NCBI RefSeq assembly: GCF_014200045.1
Contig: NZ_JACHOV010000003.1
Location: 266,001-330,000, forward strand
Direction: 5' to 3'
Length of the DNA stretch: 64,000 bases
DNA from: Rhizorhapis suberifaciens
Lineage (GTDB): Bacteria; Pseudomonadota; Alphaproteobacteria; Sphingomonadales; Sphingomonadaceae
Positions within the stretch are counted from its first letter, which is position 1. Each line of letters opens with the position of its first letter. The translations under genes were made by a program, and so were the position numbers. The notes beneath the pieces were generated by a model, which saw only the letters and a program-made list of their open reading frames with translations, was not told the DNA's origin and did not search any database. Below, in pieces: positions 9,779-20,454 of this stretch.

Positions 9779-10695
9779 CCGCGCATCCGCGGATCGAGCC
9801 AGCCATATATGAGGTCGGCGGCAAGATTGAAGAGGATGATCAAGCCGGCATAAAGGGTCACCACGCCCAGCACGAGCGGGTAATCCCGATTGAGCGCGCC
9901 CTGCACAAAATAGCGGCCAAGCCCCGGCAGTGCGAACACGGTTTCGACGACCACTGCGCCCGTAAGCAGGCCAGCCGCGGCAGGGCCCAGATAGCTTGCA
10001 ACGGGAACCAAGGCCGGGCGCAGGGCGTGACGGAACAATATGGTCGCAGGAGCAATACCCCGAGCGCGGGCAGTGCGGATGTGGTCCTGAGACAGGGCGG
10101 TGGCCAGCCCAGCCCGCGTCAGCTTCGCAATTGCGCCCGCAACGGGCAGGGCCAAGGCAAACACAGGCAGCACCAGATAGGAAAGCTCCCCCTCGCCCAG
10201 GCCGGAGACCGGAAGCCAACCCGCCCAGAGCCCAAAGATCAGCGCAAGCAGCGGTCCGGTCACGAAGGTGGGAAGCGCGGTCGCCAATGTGGCGCATAGC
10301 ATCAGCACCTCGTCGCGCCAGCCCCCGGCACGAATTGCAGCAAAAAGGCCCAGCACAACGCCGATCAGAAGCGCCAGCATGAGCGCCAGTCCACCCAGGG
10401 TCAGCGATACAGGAAGCCCCTGCCGCACCAACTCGGTCACCGTAAAGTCGCGATAGACAAGGCTAGGTCCAAAGTCTCCGTGGAGCAGGCGGCCGACATA
10501 GATCCAGGCCTGCTCATATAGCGGCCGGTCAAACCCATAGGCCGCCTGAAGCGCGGCTCTCGTGCCGGGATCCAGCGGCCGCTCGCCATCGAATGGCCCG
10601 CCTGGGGCTACGCGCATCAGCAGAAAGGAAAAAAGGACGACGCACAGCAAGGTAGGAATGGCAGTGAACAGCCGTCGAAGCAGAAGCGCGAGCAT
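9775..10695 (-). CDS. ABC transporter permease, DppB/OppB type
   Basis: A 306-residue permease starting MLALLLRRLFTAIPTLLCVV, the standard N-terminal membrane helix of DppB proteins, followed by the family segment MRVAPGGPFDGERPLDPGTRA and YGFDRPLYEQ. The coupling loop is ARARGIAPATILFRHALRPAL. An in-frame ATG at 10743 would add 16 residues that do not resemble the family, so 10695 is preferred, although its ribosome-binding site is weak. It is the first gene of the three-gene operon. No periplasmic substrate-binding protein is encoded on either side, so that subunit must be elsewhere or shared. Confidence 0.88.
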   Translation of the reverse strand: MLALLLRRLFTAIPTLLCVVLFSFLLMRVAPGGPFDGERPLDPGTRAALQAAYGFDRPLYEQAWIYVGRLLHGDFGPSLVYRDFTVTELVRQGLPVSLTLGGLALMLALLIGVVLGLFAAIRAGGWRDEVLMLCATLATALPTFVTGPLLALIFGLWAGWLPVSGLGEGELSYLVLPVFALALPVAGAIAKLTRAGLATALSQDHIRTARARGIAPATILFRHALRPALVPVASYLGPAAAGLLTGAVVVETVFALPGLGRYFVQGALNRDYPLVLGVVTLYAGLIILFNLAADLIYGWLDPRMRG

Positions 10696-10770
10696 GGCGC
10701 AGTCATGGCGGAAATTCCCCGGTCCGTCATCCGGCAATTCCATGTCCGCTCACAGGCACGCGGCGCAGGC

Positions 10771-11553
10771 TTATAAGCGAATGGCGCGATGAGCGCCGTC
10801 CAGTTGGCTGTATGGACGATCCGTGTGGCGGCAAAGATAGACTTCATCTTCTATCCGCTCGTCGATTGCGAAACCCGAGGACCGCAGCATTGCTTCCACG
10901 CAGGCGCGGTTGGGAATCCACCAGTTCGTCCAGTCGCCGGCATATCGGCGCTCTACGAAATGCAGCTTGGGATAGCCGCTTTCATGAAACAGCTCAGTCT
11001 CTTTAAAGTCATAATCGTCGTCGAGCGGCAATATGTTGGGGGAGCCGCGCAGCATCGATTGAAACAGCAGCAGGTCATTTGCGACATGCTCATGGATAAG
11101 GTCGAGCGCGAGAAGCGGGTGGCGCAAATGGTATAGCACCCCCATGAAGATCACCAGATCGAAGCGCTCGCCGAGCGTCCCCACGTCGTAGACATCCAGC
11201 TTCCGAAACTCGATCCCCTCATGGCCGAGCGCCTGGCTGGCCAATTTGGCCTGATCAAGATAGCGGTCGTCCGAATCGATGCCGAGTACCCGTTCAGCGC
11301 CGCGACGCTTCATCTCAATGGAATAAAAGCCGGCATTGCAGCCAATATCGAGCACGCTCTTGCCGCGTAGATCGGCCGGCAGCTTGTTGGCGAAACGGGA
11401 AAATTTCTGAGCCGGATAATTGCCCAGAAAGTGATCCGGGGCGGTCCAGATCCCGCCCAAATTCATATTATGGAACCAGGGAGCGAGTGCTTCGATCCTA
11501 GCGCGCAATGGGGAGTTAGCCGTGCGTCCGACGCTCCATTTGGCCAAGTTCAT
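10771..11553 (-). CDS. SAM-dependent methyltransferase, TIGR04290-like
   Basis: A 260-residue class I methyltransferase. The SAM-binding motif I is VLDIGCNAGFYSIEM (residues about 67-81), motif II GIDSDDRY, and the post-motif FDLVIFMGVLYHLRHPL is shared with the CmoB-like Methyltransf_9 group. The overall shape, with LPLDDDYDFKETELFHESGYPKLHFVERR and a tryptophan-rich WTNWWIPN segment, resembles a family that travels with glycosyltransferases and is thought to modify a glycan or a lipid-linked sugar. The gene is divergent from a GT9-like gene 150 bases away, which supports that context. The substrate is unknown. Confidence 0.8.
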   Translation of the reverse strand: MNLAKWSVGRTANSPLRARIEALAPWFHNMNLGGIWTAPDHFLGNYPAQKFSRFANKLPADLRGKSVLDIGCNAGFYSIEMKRRGAERVLGIDSDDRYLDQAKLASQALGHEGIEFRKLDVYDVGTLGERFDLVIFMGVLYHLRHPLLALDLIHEHVANDLLLFQSMLRGSPNILPLDDDYDFKETELFHESGYPKLHFVERRYAGDWTNWWIPNRACVEAMLRSSGFAIDERIEDEVYLCRHTDRPYSQLDGAHRAIRL

Positions 11554-11702
11554 CTAAGCTCTCCCAACAGGACCGACCTGTCCCGAAACGAACGCCCTTG
11601 CCGGCTGTTCCGTTTCCCGCCGACTGGAGGACGGCGCGTACAAAAATCGGGAACGCAGTGTCCTTTGCCGGAACAAATGGTCGTGCGGCACGATGAAGAC
11701 GC

Positions 11703-12605
11703 ATGTCTCAGCTGAAACAGCGATGGATCGGCGCGATGCGGGAGGAGCAGTATGAGCTCGCCTGGGAGATATGCGAACAAGCATTGCGGCAGAGTAATCC
11801 CCGGACCCGGAACGACACGTCCCAGCCCTTTCACTTGCGCTGGGTGTGGGACGGACGACCGATCGATGGACAGCATATATTGGTGCGATGCTATCACGGC
11901 CTGGGCGACACCATCCAATTCGCGCGATATCTTCCACTGCTCGGCAAACACGCCGCATCAGTCACGGTGGAAGTTGAGGCCCGGCTGCTTCATCTGTTCG
12001 AGCAACTGAGCGGTATCGATCGGCTTATTGCATTTAATCGTTCCGATCCCGCGCCGGAGTCTGACTGCGATATTGAAATCACGGAGCTCGCATTCGCGCT
12101 GCGCGCACCGCCGTCCAAATTGCCGCCGCCTTATTTGCACTTCGCTCCGGCCCCGCTGCCTGGCGGCACGATCGGCTTGTGCCTTGAAGCGGGGGAGTGG
12201 GACAAGGAGCGATCCATTCCACCCGAATTGTTTCTGTCCATATGCAATCGGCAGCGATGTTTGAACCTCGTCACCAAACCAACAAATCTGCTAATGATCA
12301 TGCCGGAGGGTTGCCCGCATGACCTTCCCATCACCGCCGCGCTTGTCGCAGGCGTGGAACTGGTGGTGACAGTCGACACCATGATCGCCCATTTGGCGGG
12401 AGCGATGAACAAGCCGACCTGGCTGCTCCTTAAGCATGAGCCGGACTGGCGCTGGTCTCCGCAAGCCGGTCGAAGCGCATGGTATCCTTCGCTGCGCATA
12501 TATGCCCAGCCGTCGCCCGGAGACTGGTTGTCGGTCGTGGCGCAGGTGGAACGGGACCTGCAGGCCCATCCCACCGGAGCGCGCGAAATGGAACGGAGCA
12601 GGTAA
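11703..12605 (+). CDS. Glycosyltransferase family 9-like protein
   Basis: A 300-residue protein with the GT9/heptosyltransferase-like signatures HGLGDTIQFARYLPLL (residues about 62-77) and, near the C-terminus, VVTVDTMIAHLAGAMNKPTWLLL with the conserved D-T-x-x-x-H-L-A-G donor-site motif. The short N-terminal helix pair (QRWIGAMREEQYELAWEICEQAL) resembles the TPR tail that usually precedes this domain in larger homologues, here much reduced. It probably adds a sugar to a surface polysaccharide or glycoprotein. Its stop overlaps the DUF6165 start as TAATG, so the two are translated together. Confidence 0.75.
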   Translation: MSQLKQRWIGAMREEQYELAWEICEQALRQSNPRTRNDTSQPFHLRWVWDGRPIDGQHILVRCYHGLGDTIQFARYLPLLGKHAASVTVEVEARLLHLFEQLSGIDRLIAFNRSDPAPESDCDIEITELAFALRAPPSKLPPPYLHFAPAPLPGGTIGLCLEAGEWDKERSIPPELFLSICNRQRCLNLVTKPTNLLMIMPEGCPHDLPITAALVAGVELVVTVDTMIAHLAGAMNKPTWLLLKHEPDWRWSPQAGRSAWYPSLRIYAQPSPGDWLSVVAQVERDLQAHPTGAREMERSR

Positions 12606-13021
12606 TGGAAAGTCCAGCCTGCCCGGTTGTCCCCGTTTCATGGGGCGAACTGCTCGACAAGATCACGATCCTTGAAATCAAGCAGGCCAGGATTTGTGAA
12701 CCGGAAGCCAGGAACAACGTCGCGAAGGAATTGCGCCTGCTGCAAGACGTCGCGGCTGAGGCGATGTACCGAAGACCGATTGGATTATTGGTGCAAAGCC
12801 TGAAAAAGGTGAACGAAATGCTCTGGGAAACCGAGGATGCGATCCGCGGGAGGGAGTTGGAGGGCGATTTCGGGCCCAGCTTCCTTTGTCTGGCGCGATC
12901 GGTTTACAAGATGAATGACCAGCGTGCGGTTTTAAAGCGGGAGATCAATGCAGTTCTTGAGTCAGAACTTGTCGAGGAAAAGAGCTACGCTTCGATGGGC
13001 GTTAAATATTCTGAGGGCTGA
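12605..13021 (+). CDS. DUF6165 family protein
   Basis: A 138-residue cytoplasmic protein of unknown function. The N-terminal motif VPVSWGELLDKITILEIKQARI is the family hallmark and the rest is mostly amphipathic helix, ending SYASMGVKYSEG. Members commonly lie beside glycosyltransferases, and here the start codon overlaps the stop of the GT9-like gene, so a helper or regulatory role in the same glycan step is a reasonable inference. The ATG at 12605 is preferred over in-frame upstream codons because the motif begins six residues after it. Confidence 0.8.
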   Translation: MESPACPVVPVSWGELLDKITILEIKQARICEPEARNNVAKELRLLQDVAAEAMYRRPIGLLVQSLKKVNEMLWETEDAIRGRELEGDFGPSFLCLARSVYKMNDQRAVLKREINAVLESELVEEKSYASMGVKYSEG

Positions 13022-13267
13022 TGGAGTAGGCGAGCATTGTCCATTGCCTTTTTCTGCTAGGGAATAGATACTATAGTGCAAAGGTTAATTTGCAAGAAAG
13101 GACGTATTGTGGATCCTTTTGTACTGAATCCGAAAAATATTAAACAGCAGAAAATCAATATTTGAGCGGCATTCGGTCTGGGCTTTGAACTAATCCTGTA
13201 TTGACCTTTCATAATATAAATGCACAGTACAGAACTGTGGGGCATTGGTTCAGGGGCTGATGCTGAA

Positions 13268-15160
13268 ATGCTCGCAAAACAACGGAAAATCCTCTATAGT
13301 GGAGCTATAGGGGCTACGACTTTCGGAATTATGCTGGCCGGTCCGGCGGATGCCGAATTACCTATCGAGCTTCAACGAATGTCTATTGAGGAGCTTGCGC
13401 AGGTGGAGGTAACCTCCGCAGCGAAATTTGCGCAGCCGTTGAGCGATGCGACGGGAGCGATTTACGTCATCAGTAATGACGACATTCGCCGTTCCGGGGC
13501 CACCTCCTTGCCCGAAGCGTTACAGCTTGCGCCCAATTTGCTGGTCCAGCGGATCGATGCTCATCAATATTCGATCAGTGCGCGCGGCTTCAGCGGTTTT
13601 GAAACGTCGAACAAGCTGCTGGGCCTCATCGATGGCCGGACGATCTATTCTCCGCTTCATGCCGGTATTTTCTGGGACCTGCGCGAACCGATGCTGGAAG
13701 ATGTCGACCGGATCGAGGTAATCAGCGGGCCCGGCGGGACGTTATGGGGGCCAAATGCGGTCAATGGCGTCATCAATGTCACCAGCAAGAGCGCCTTGGA
13801 CACGCAAGGGGGCCTGATCCGGGCCACAGCAGGATCGCGCGAGCGTTCTGCCGCGGTTCGTTATGGAGCGGCCTTTGGTGACGGGGGCGCGTTCCGCATT
13901 TACGCAACAGGTTCCGACCGTGAAGGCCTTCTCGGTGGTGCGGCGCCGGATGGGCCGGATGGCTATAAAGGGATCAGGACCGGGTTTCGGGCCGACTGGG
14001 GCGGGGGTGCGGACGACCTGACGCTCCAAGGCGACTATTTCTACAATGACTTCAGCCAGGATCCGACCGACGAGGGTCGGGACACCGGCCATAATGTGCT
14101 TGCCCGCTGGGTCCACCGAAGCGGAGAGGCCTCCACATTCCAGGTCCAGGCTTATTACGACAAGGTCGACCGCCGTGTTACAGGCGTTCGCGATGGCCTG
14201 GAAACCTTCGATGTGTCCGCGCAGCACCATGTTGCGCTTGGATCACACGACATTGTCTGGGGGGCGGGCATTCGCACCACCCACGACCTTTTTATAAACA
14301 CGCTAAACCCCTTTGTTCTTGATCCGGATCGCAAACGGTTATGGGTGGGCAATCTGTTCGCGCAAGACAGCTGGACGCTCGGCAGCGTCACCTTTACCGG
14401 AGGCGTCAAGCTGGAACGGACATCGTTCACCGGAGTGGAGATTTTACCTAATGTTCGGGTGGCATGGAAGCCCAATGAAAAGGCGCTGTTCTGGGCGGCG
14501 GCGTCTCGCGGAATTCGGACGCCCTCGCGCATCGACCGCGACCTGATACACCCCATCTTCCTTGAAAATGGAACCTTCAGGTCCGAAAAGCTCACCGCTT
14601 TCGAAGCGGGCTATCGCGGGCAGCCCTGGCAGGGCGGGAGCATTTCCATCTCCGTTTTCTACAATCTATATGACAGTCTCCGCACAACCGAACTCCACCC
14701 GGTCACATTGTTGCCGTTGAGGCTGGACAACGGACTTAAAGGCAACAGCTATGGAATTGAGGCCTGGGGCAGCCAGCAGCTATTTTCATGGTGGCGGCTG
14801 AGCGCGGGGATTTCCACGCTTCACAAGGACTTTCATTTAAAGCCTGGTCATGTGGACATTGAAAATGGCATATCGCTGGGCAACGATCCGGACTTTCATG
14901 CGATGCTGCGTTCACAGATGAACCTGGGCGAACGTGTCGAAATCGACCTGATGATGCGCGGCGTTGACAGCCTGCCGGCGCCAAGAACCGCGGGCTATGT
15001 CGATGCTGACATAAGGGCGGCCTGGCATCTCGGCAACCGCATCGAGCTTTTCGCCACAGGGGCCAACCTGTTCCATCGGCTGCGTGACCAGAGCGGCGAT
15101 ACCGACCGGGGACAATTGGTGGCGCGCACCGTTTCCGCCGGCGTCAGGTTAAATTTCTGA
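13268..15160 (+). CDS. TonB-dependent receptor of a YfiR/kinase operon
   Basis: An outer-membrane receptor of about 630 residues. From ATG 13268 it has a plausible signal peptide (KILYSGAIGATTFGIMLAG, cleaved after ADA), a short linker MSIEELAQVEVTSAAK, then the plug domain with VISNDDIRRSGATSLPEALQL, ISARGFSGFE and the plug-end motif RIEVISGPGGTLWGPNAVNG, and a 22-strand-type barrel ending in Phe (SAGVRLNF). An in-frame ATG at 13220 would put 16 extra polar residues before the signal. It is first in an operon with YfiR-like and hybrid-kinase genes, both joined by overlapping stop/start codons, suggesting it senses as well as imports an unknown ligand. The 200 bases upstream are AT-rich. Confidence 0.9.
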   Translation: MLAKQRKILYSGAIGATTFGIMLAGPADAELPIELQRMSIEELAQVEVTSAAKFAQPLSDATGAIYVISNDDIRRSGATSLPEALQLAPNLLVQRIDAHQYSISARGFSGFETSNKLLGLIDGRTIYSPLHAGIFWDLREPMLEDVDRIEVISGPGGTLWGPNAVNGVINVTSKSALDTQGGLIRATAGSRERSAAVRYGAAFGDGGAFRIYATGSDREGLLGGAAPDGPDGYKGIRTGFRADWGGGADDLTLQGDYFYNDFSQDPTDEGRDTGHNVLARWVHRSGEASTFQVQAYYDKVDRRVTGVRDGLETFDVSAQHHVALGSHDIVWGAGIRTTHDLFINTLNPFVLDPDRKRLWVGNLFAQDSWTLGSVTFTGGVKLERTSFTGVEILPNVRVAWKPNEKALFWAAASRGIRTPSRIDRDLIHPIFLENGTFRSEKLTAFEAGYRGQPWQGGSISISVFYNLYDSLRTTELHPVTLLPLRLDNGLKGNSYGIEAWGSQQLFSWWRLSAGISTLHKDFHLKPGHVDIENGISLGNDPDFHAMLRSQMNLGERVEIDLMMRGVDSLPAPRTAGYVDADIRAAWHLGNRIELFATGANLFHRLRDQSGDTDRGQLVARTVSAGVRLNF

Positions 15161-15717
15161 TGGCCCGATATTTCTTCACTCGATCCGTAATCGGCCTTGC
15201 GTTGGCGCTGACCCTGCCGCAGCAGACCGTCAGCGCGCAGTCCACGCAGTTGGAAACGAAAGTCAAGGCGGCATTCCTGCCCAAATTCGCGGCCTATGTG
15301 AATTGGCCTCCGGGAGCGTTGGGAGCGGCTGACGATCCCATTCGTTTGTGCATTATCGGCCGCAACAATTTTGGGCAGAACCTTGATGAGGCAGCAGCCA
15401 GTGAACGTATCGGCCAGCATGTGGTTGAGGTGAGCAGGCTAAAAAGCGTAGCAGACGCAGGGGGATGCCATATTGCCTTTCTTGGGGGTTCGGCGACGGA
15501 AAGCGCGACCGCGATGCTGGACGCATTGAAGGGGCAGCCGATCCTGACCGTCACCGACGCCCGGTTTGGGAATGATCGGGGCATAGTTCATTTTGTTCTG
15601 AAGGACGGACGCGTGCGTTTCCATATCGACGACGCCTTGGCAGCCGCGAACAATCTGGGGATCAGCGCCAGGCTGCTTAGCTTGGCCGTCAGCGTCAGAC
15701 AGAGAGGGCGAGCATAA
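15160..15717 (+). CDS. YfiR family (DUF4154) periplasmic protein
   Basis: A 185-residue secreted protein with a signal peptide (residues 1-25, cleaved after SAQ) and the YfiR/HmsC-like core: KVKAAFLPKFAAYVNWPPGAL near the start, IRLCIIGRNNFG, a central HIAFLGGSAT and the C-terminal ILTVTDARFGNDRGIVHFVLKDGRVRFHID then NNLGISARLLSLA. In Pseudomonas, YfiR is a periplasmic repressor of the YfiN diguanylate cyclase; here the likely partner is the membrane kinase encoded next. It overlaps both neighbours by one base (TGATG and TAATG), which implies fixed stoichiometry with receptor and kinase. Confidence 0.87.
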   Translation: MARYFFTRSVIGLALALTLPQQTVSAQSTQLETKVKAAFLPKFAAYVNWPPGALGAADDPIRLCIIGRNNFGQNLDEAAASERIGQHVVEVSRLKSVADAGGCHIAFLGGSATESATAMLDALKGQPILTVTDARFGNDRGIVHFVLKDGRVRFHIDDALAAANNLGISARLLSLAVSVRQRGRA

Positions 15718-17456
15718 TGCCCGGATCGTCCAAAAAACCGGGGAGGGACTTTTCCATTGCTGTCCCGCTGGCCGTGGCATTCCTGCTGCTGGCGGGCTTG
15801 TGGATCATCTACCAGAACGAACGTACCTATCGTCAGGAACAGGAACGCGCAGCCCATGTGCAGGCTGAGATATTGGCGGCCAGCGTAACCGCGGCGCTGG
15901 ATTTCAACGACAGGCTTGCAGCTCAGGAAGCGGTGCAAGCTCTGGGTGCCAACCCGCAGGTTCAAATGGCCGGAATATATGACGGCAAAGGCCTGCTATT
16001 TGCGGGCTATCACCGCGCTACGGCGTCCTTGCCTACCAGTTTGTCCAAAGTGGCGACTTCTGAAGGAATGGTAGCGGTCACCACGCCGGTTACGCGCGGG
16101 GGCACGCAAATAGGGTCGATATACCTTGGCGGCACGATCGATCCCCTGTCGCGCAGGCTCAGTCGTTATGCGATGGTGGCGCTTCTTGTACTGATGACGT
16201 CCCTTGTCCTTGGGGTATTGGGCTATGGCCAATATGCTTTGCGCCGGGCCAACCGCGCGCTCGAACAGCAGACTGTGTCGCTGGCAAAGACAAATCGGCA
16301 GCTTGAACTGGAAATCGAGGAGCGTGGCCGCACGGAAGAACAGTTGCGGCAGGCGCAGAAGATGCAAGCACTGGGCCAGCTGACCGGGGGAATAGCGCAT
16401 GACTTCAATAATCTCCTGACCGTGATCCAGGGATCGGCCGACCTGTTGCGCCGACCGGAATTGAAGGAGGACAAAAGGCTGCGCTTTGCCAATGCGATCA
16501 TGGAAGCGGCGACGCGTGCGGCGCTCCTGACCGGCCAGTTGCTTGCCTTTGCCCGCCGTCAGCCGCTCCGACCCGAAGCCGTTGATCTCAATCAACGCAT
16601 CCACAACATGATGACCATGCTGGAAAACACCTTGGGAGCCGGTATCACGATCAGCGCTCGTCTGGATCAACAGCTCAGTCCGATAGAGGTGGATCCGGGC
16701 CAGCTGGAGGTGGCGTTGCTCAACATATTCGTCAACGCCCGGGACGCCATGCCCGATGGGGGCACCATCACCATTTGCACCAATAATGTCGAGAAAGACG
16801 AGGCAATGGGCGGCGAAGGCCGGGCGGTGGCGGTCACCATCCAGGACACGGGCCGCGGCATCGACCCGGAACTGCGGGACCGCGTGTTCGAACCCTTTTT
16901 CACGACAAAGACCGTCGGCAAAGGCACTGGCCTGGGTCTCAGCCAGGTCTATGGCTTTACTGCGCAGTCGGGTGGAACCGTGAAACTGACAAGTGAGCCA
17001 GACAAGGGCACCGCCATATCTATGCTGTTTCCGGCAAGCACACGGCTTCCCAGCGTTGAGCAACATCAGGGGAATGAACTAAACACCGTTAAAGGCACCG
17101 GCCGCATTCTCCTGGTTGAGGACAATGAGGAGGTCGGGAATTTTGCCGAAACGCTTCTGGATGAGCTCGGCTACGCCGTTGTGCGGGCCAGAAACGGTGT
17201 GGAAGCTATGGAATGCGCCCAGGATGATACGGCGTTCGATCTTGTTTTCACCGATGTCGTCATGCCGGGAATGACGGGACTTGAACTGGCCGCAAAGCTG
17301 AAGCAGCGGCACCCTCGGCTGCCAGTTGTCTTAACGACCGGCTATAGTGACCGGATCGTATCCGCCGGAGCCGAGGGCTATCCCCTGATATGCAAGCCTT
17401 ACCGGTTGGAGGCATTGGCGGCGACGCTCGAAAAAGCCCTGCCGGAGAGACAGTAA
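15717..17456 (+). CDS. Hybrid sensor histidine kinase with CHASE8-like sensor
   Basis: A 579-residue membrane kinase. A TM helix near residues 14-31, a periplasmic or extracytoplasmic sensor of about 110 residues resembling CHASE8, and a second TM near 150-168 are followed by a HAMP/coiled-coil linker. The phospho-acceptor is His228 in GGIAHDFNNLL; the ATPase has N-box NIFVNARDAM, DTGRGIDPE and GTGLGLSQVYGF. A C-terminal receiver (LLVEDNEEVG to about residue 575) has phospho-acceptor Asp513 in FTDVVMPGMTG. No DNA-binding output is present, so the signal must pass to another regulator. It is last in the TonB/YfiR operon and probably reads YfiR or receptor state. Confidence 0.92.
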   Translation: MPGSSKKPGRDFSIAVPLAVAFLLLAGLWIIYQNERTYRQEQERAAHVQAEILAASVTAALDFNDRLAAQEAVQALGANPQVQMAGIYDGKGLLFAGYHRATASLPTSLSKVATSEGMVAVTTPVTRGGTQIGSIYLGGTIDPLSRRLSRYAMVALLVLMTSLVLGVLGYGQYALRRANRALEQQTVSLAKTNRQLELEIEERGRTEEQLRQAQKMQALGQLTGGIAHDFNNLLTVIQGSADLLRRPELKEDKRLRFANAIMEAATRAALLTGQLLAFARRQPLRPEAVDLNQRIHNMMTMLENTLGAGITISARLDQQLSPIEVDPGQLEVALLNIFVNARDAMPDGGTITICTNNVEKDEAMGGEGRAVAVTIQDTGRGIDPELRDRVFEPFFTTKTVGKGTGLGLSQVYGFTAQSGGTVKLTSEPDKGTAISMLFPASTRLPSVEQHQGNELNTVKGTGRILLVEDNEEVGNFAETLLDELGYAVVRARNGVEAMECAQDDTAFDLVFTDVVMPGMTGLELAAKLKQRHPRLPVVLTTGYSDRIVSAGAEGYPLICKPYRLEALAATLEKALPERQ

Positions 17457-17500
17457 TCCCGTATCGATCGAGCGCTTCGGACGAAAGCACCCGACCGACA

Positions 17501-19996
<2,496 letters not shown>

Positions 19997-20028
19997 CTAT
20001 GGGAAAACCCAAGTCCCAAGACGGGAAA

Positions 20029-20154
20029 TCATTCCTCCGGCATCGAGCCTTTGCTGTCCTTTTTCACGTCGCGCGACTGTGCCTTGCGCCGGCGCAGATT
20101 CTCGCGCAGCTGTTCCGCCAGCCGCTTTTCACGTTCCTCGTCATTTTTGCTCAT
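20029..20154 (-). CDS. Small charged protein, 41 aa, between gyrB and tRNA-Thr
   Basis: An ATG at 20154 opens a 41-codon frame ending TGA at 20029. The product starts MSKNDEEREKRLAEQLRENL and continues with RRRKAQSRD, then a short acidic tail; it is a single highly charged amphipathic helix with no membrane segment. Codon use is like the neighbouring core genes and similar short proteins of this pattern occur in sphingomonads, so I consider it real. The function is unknown; the helix and positive patch would suit nucleic-acid or ribosome contact. It is below the usual size cutoff for gene calls. Confidence 0.65.
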   Translation of the reverse strand: MSKNDEEREKRLAEQLRENLRRRKAQSRDVKKDSKGSMPEE

Positions 20155-20279
20155 GCGCCTGGAGATAGCGATTCTTCCGGCTTCTCGGCAAGTCGCCTTG
20201 ACAAGGCCGACGCTCTATGACCATAGCCCGCTTCCAACGTCCGCTCTCAAGGGGGAATCGGGCGCGCGAAAATGACTAT

Positions 20280-20354
<75 letters not shown>

Positions 20355-20454
20355 TTTTTGACGATAATACAGCAGGTTATGGAGCCCATTTGAGGGTTCA
20401 AAGAGCATTCATTTCCACCACGGAAGCGCCACGGAAGCAGTTCGCAGCGAAGTC

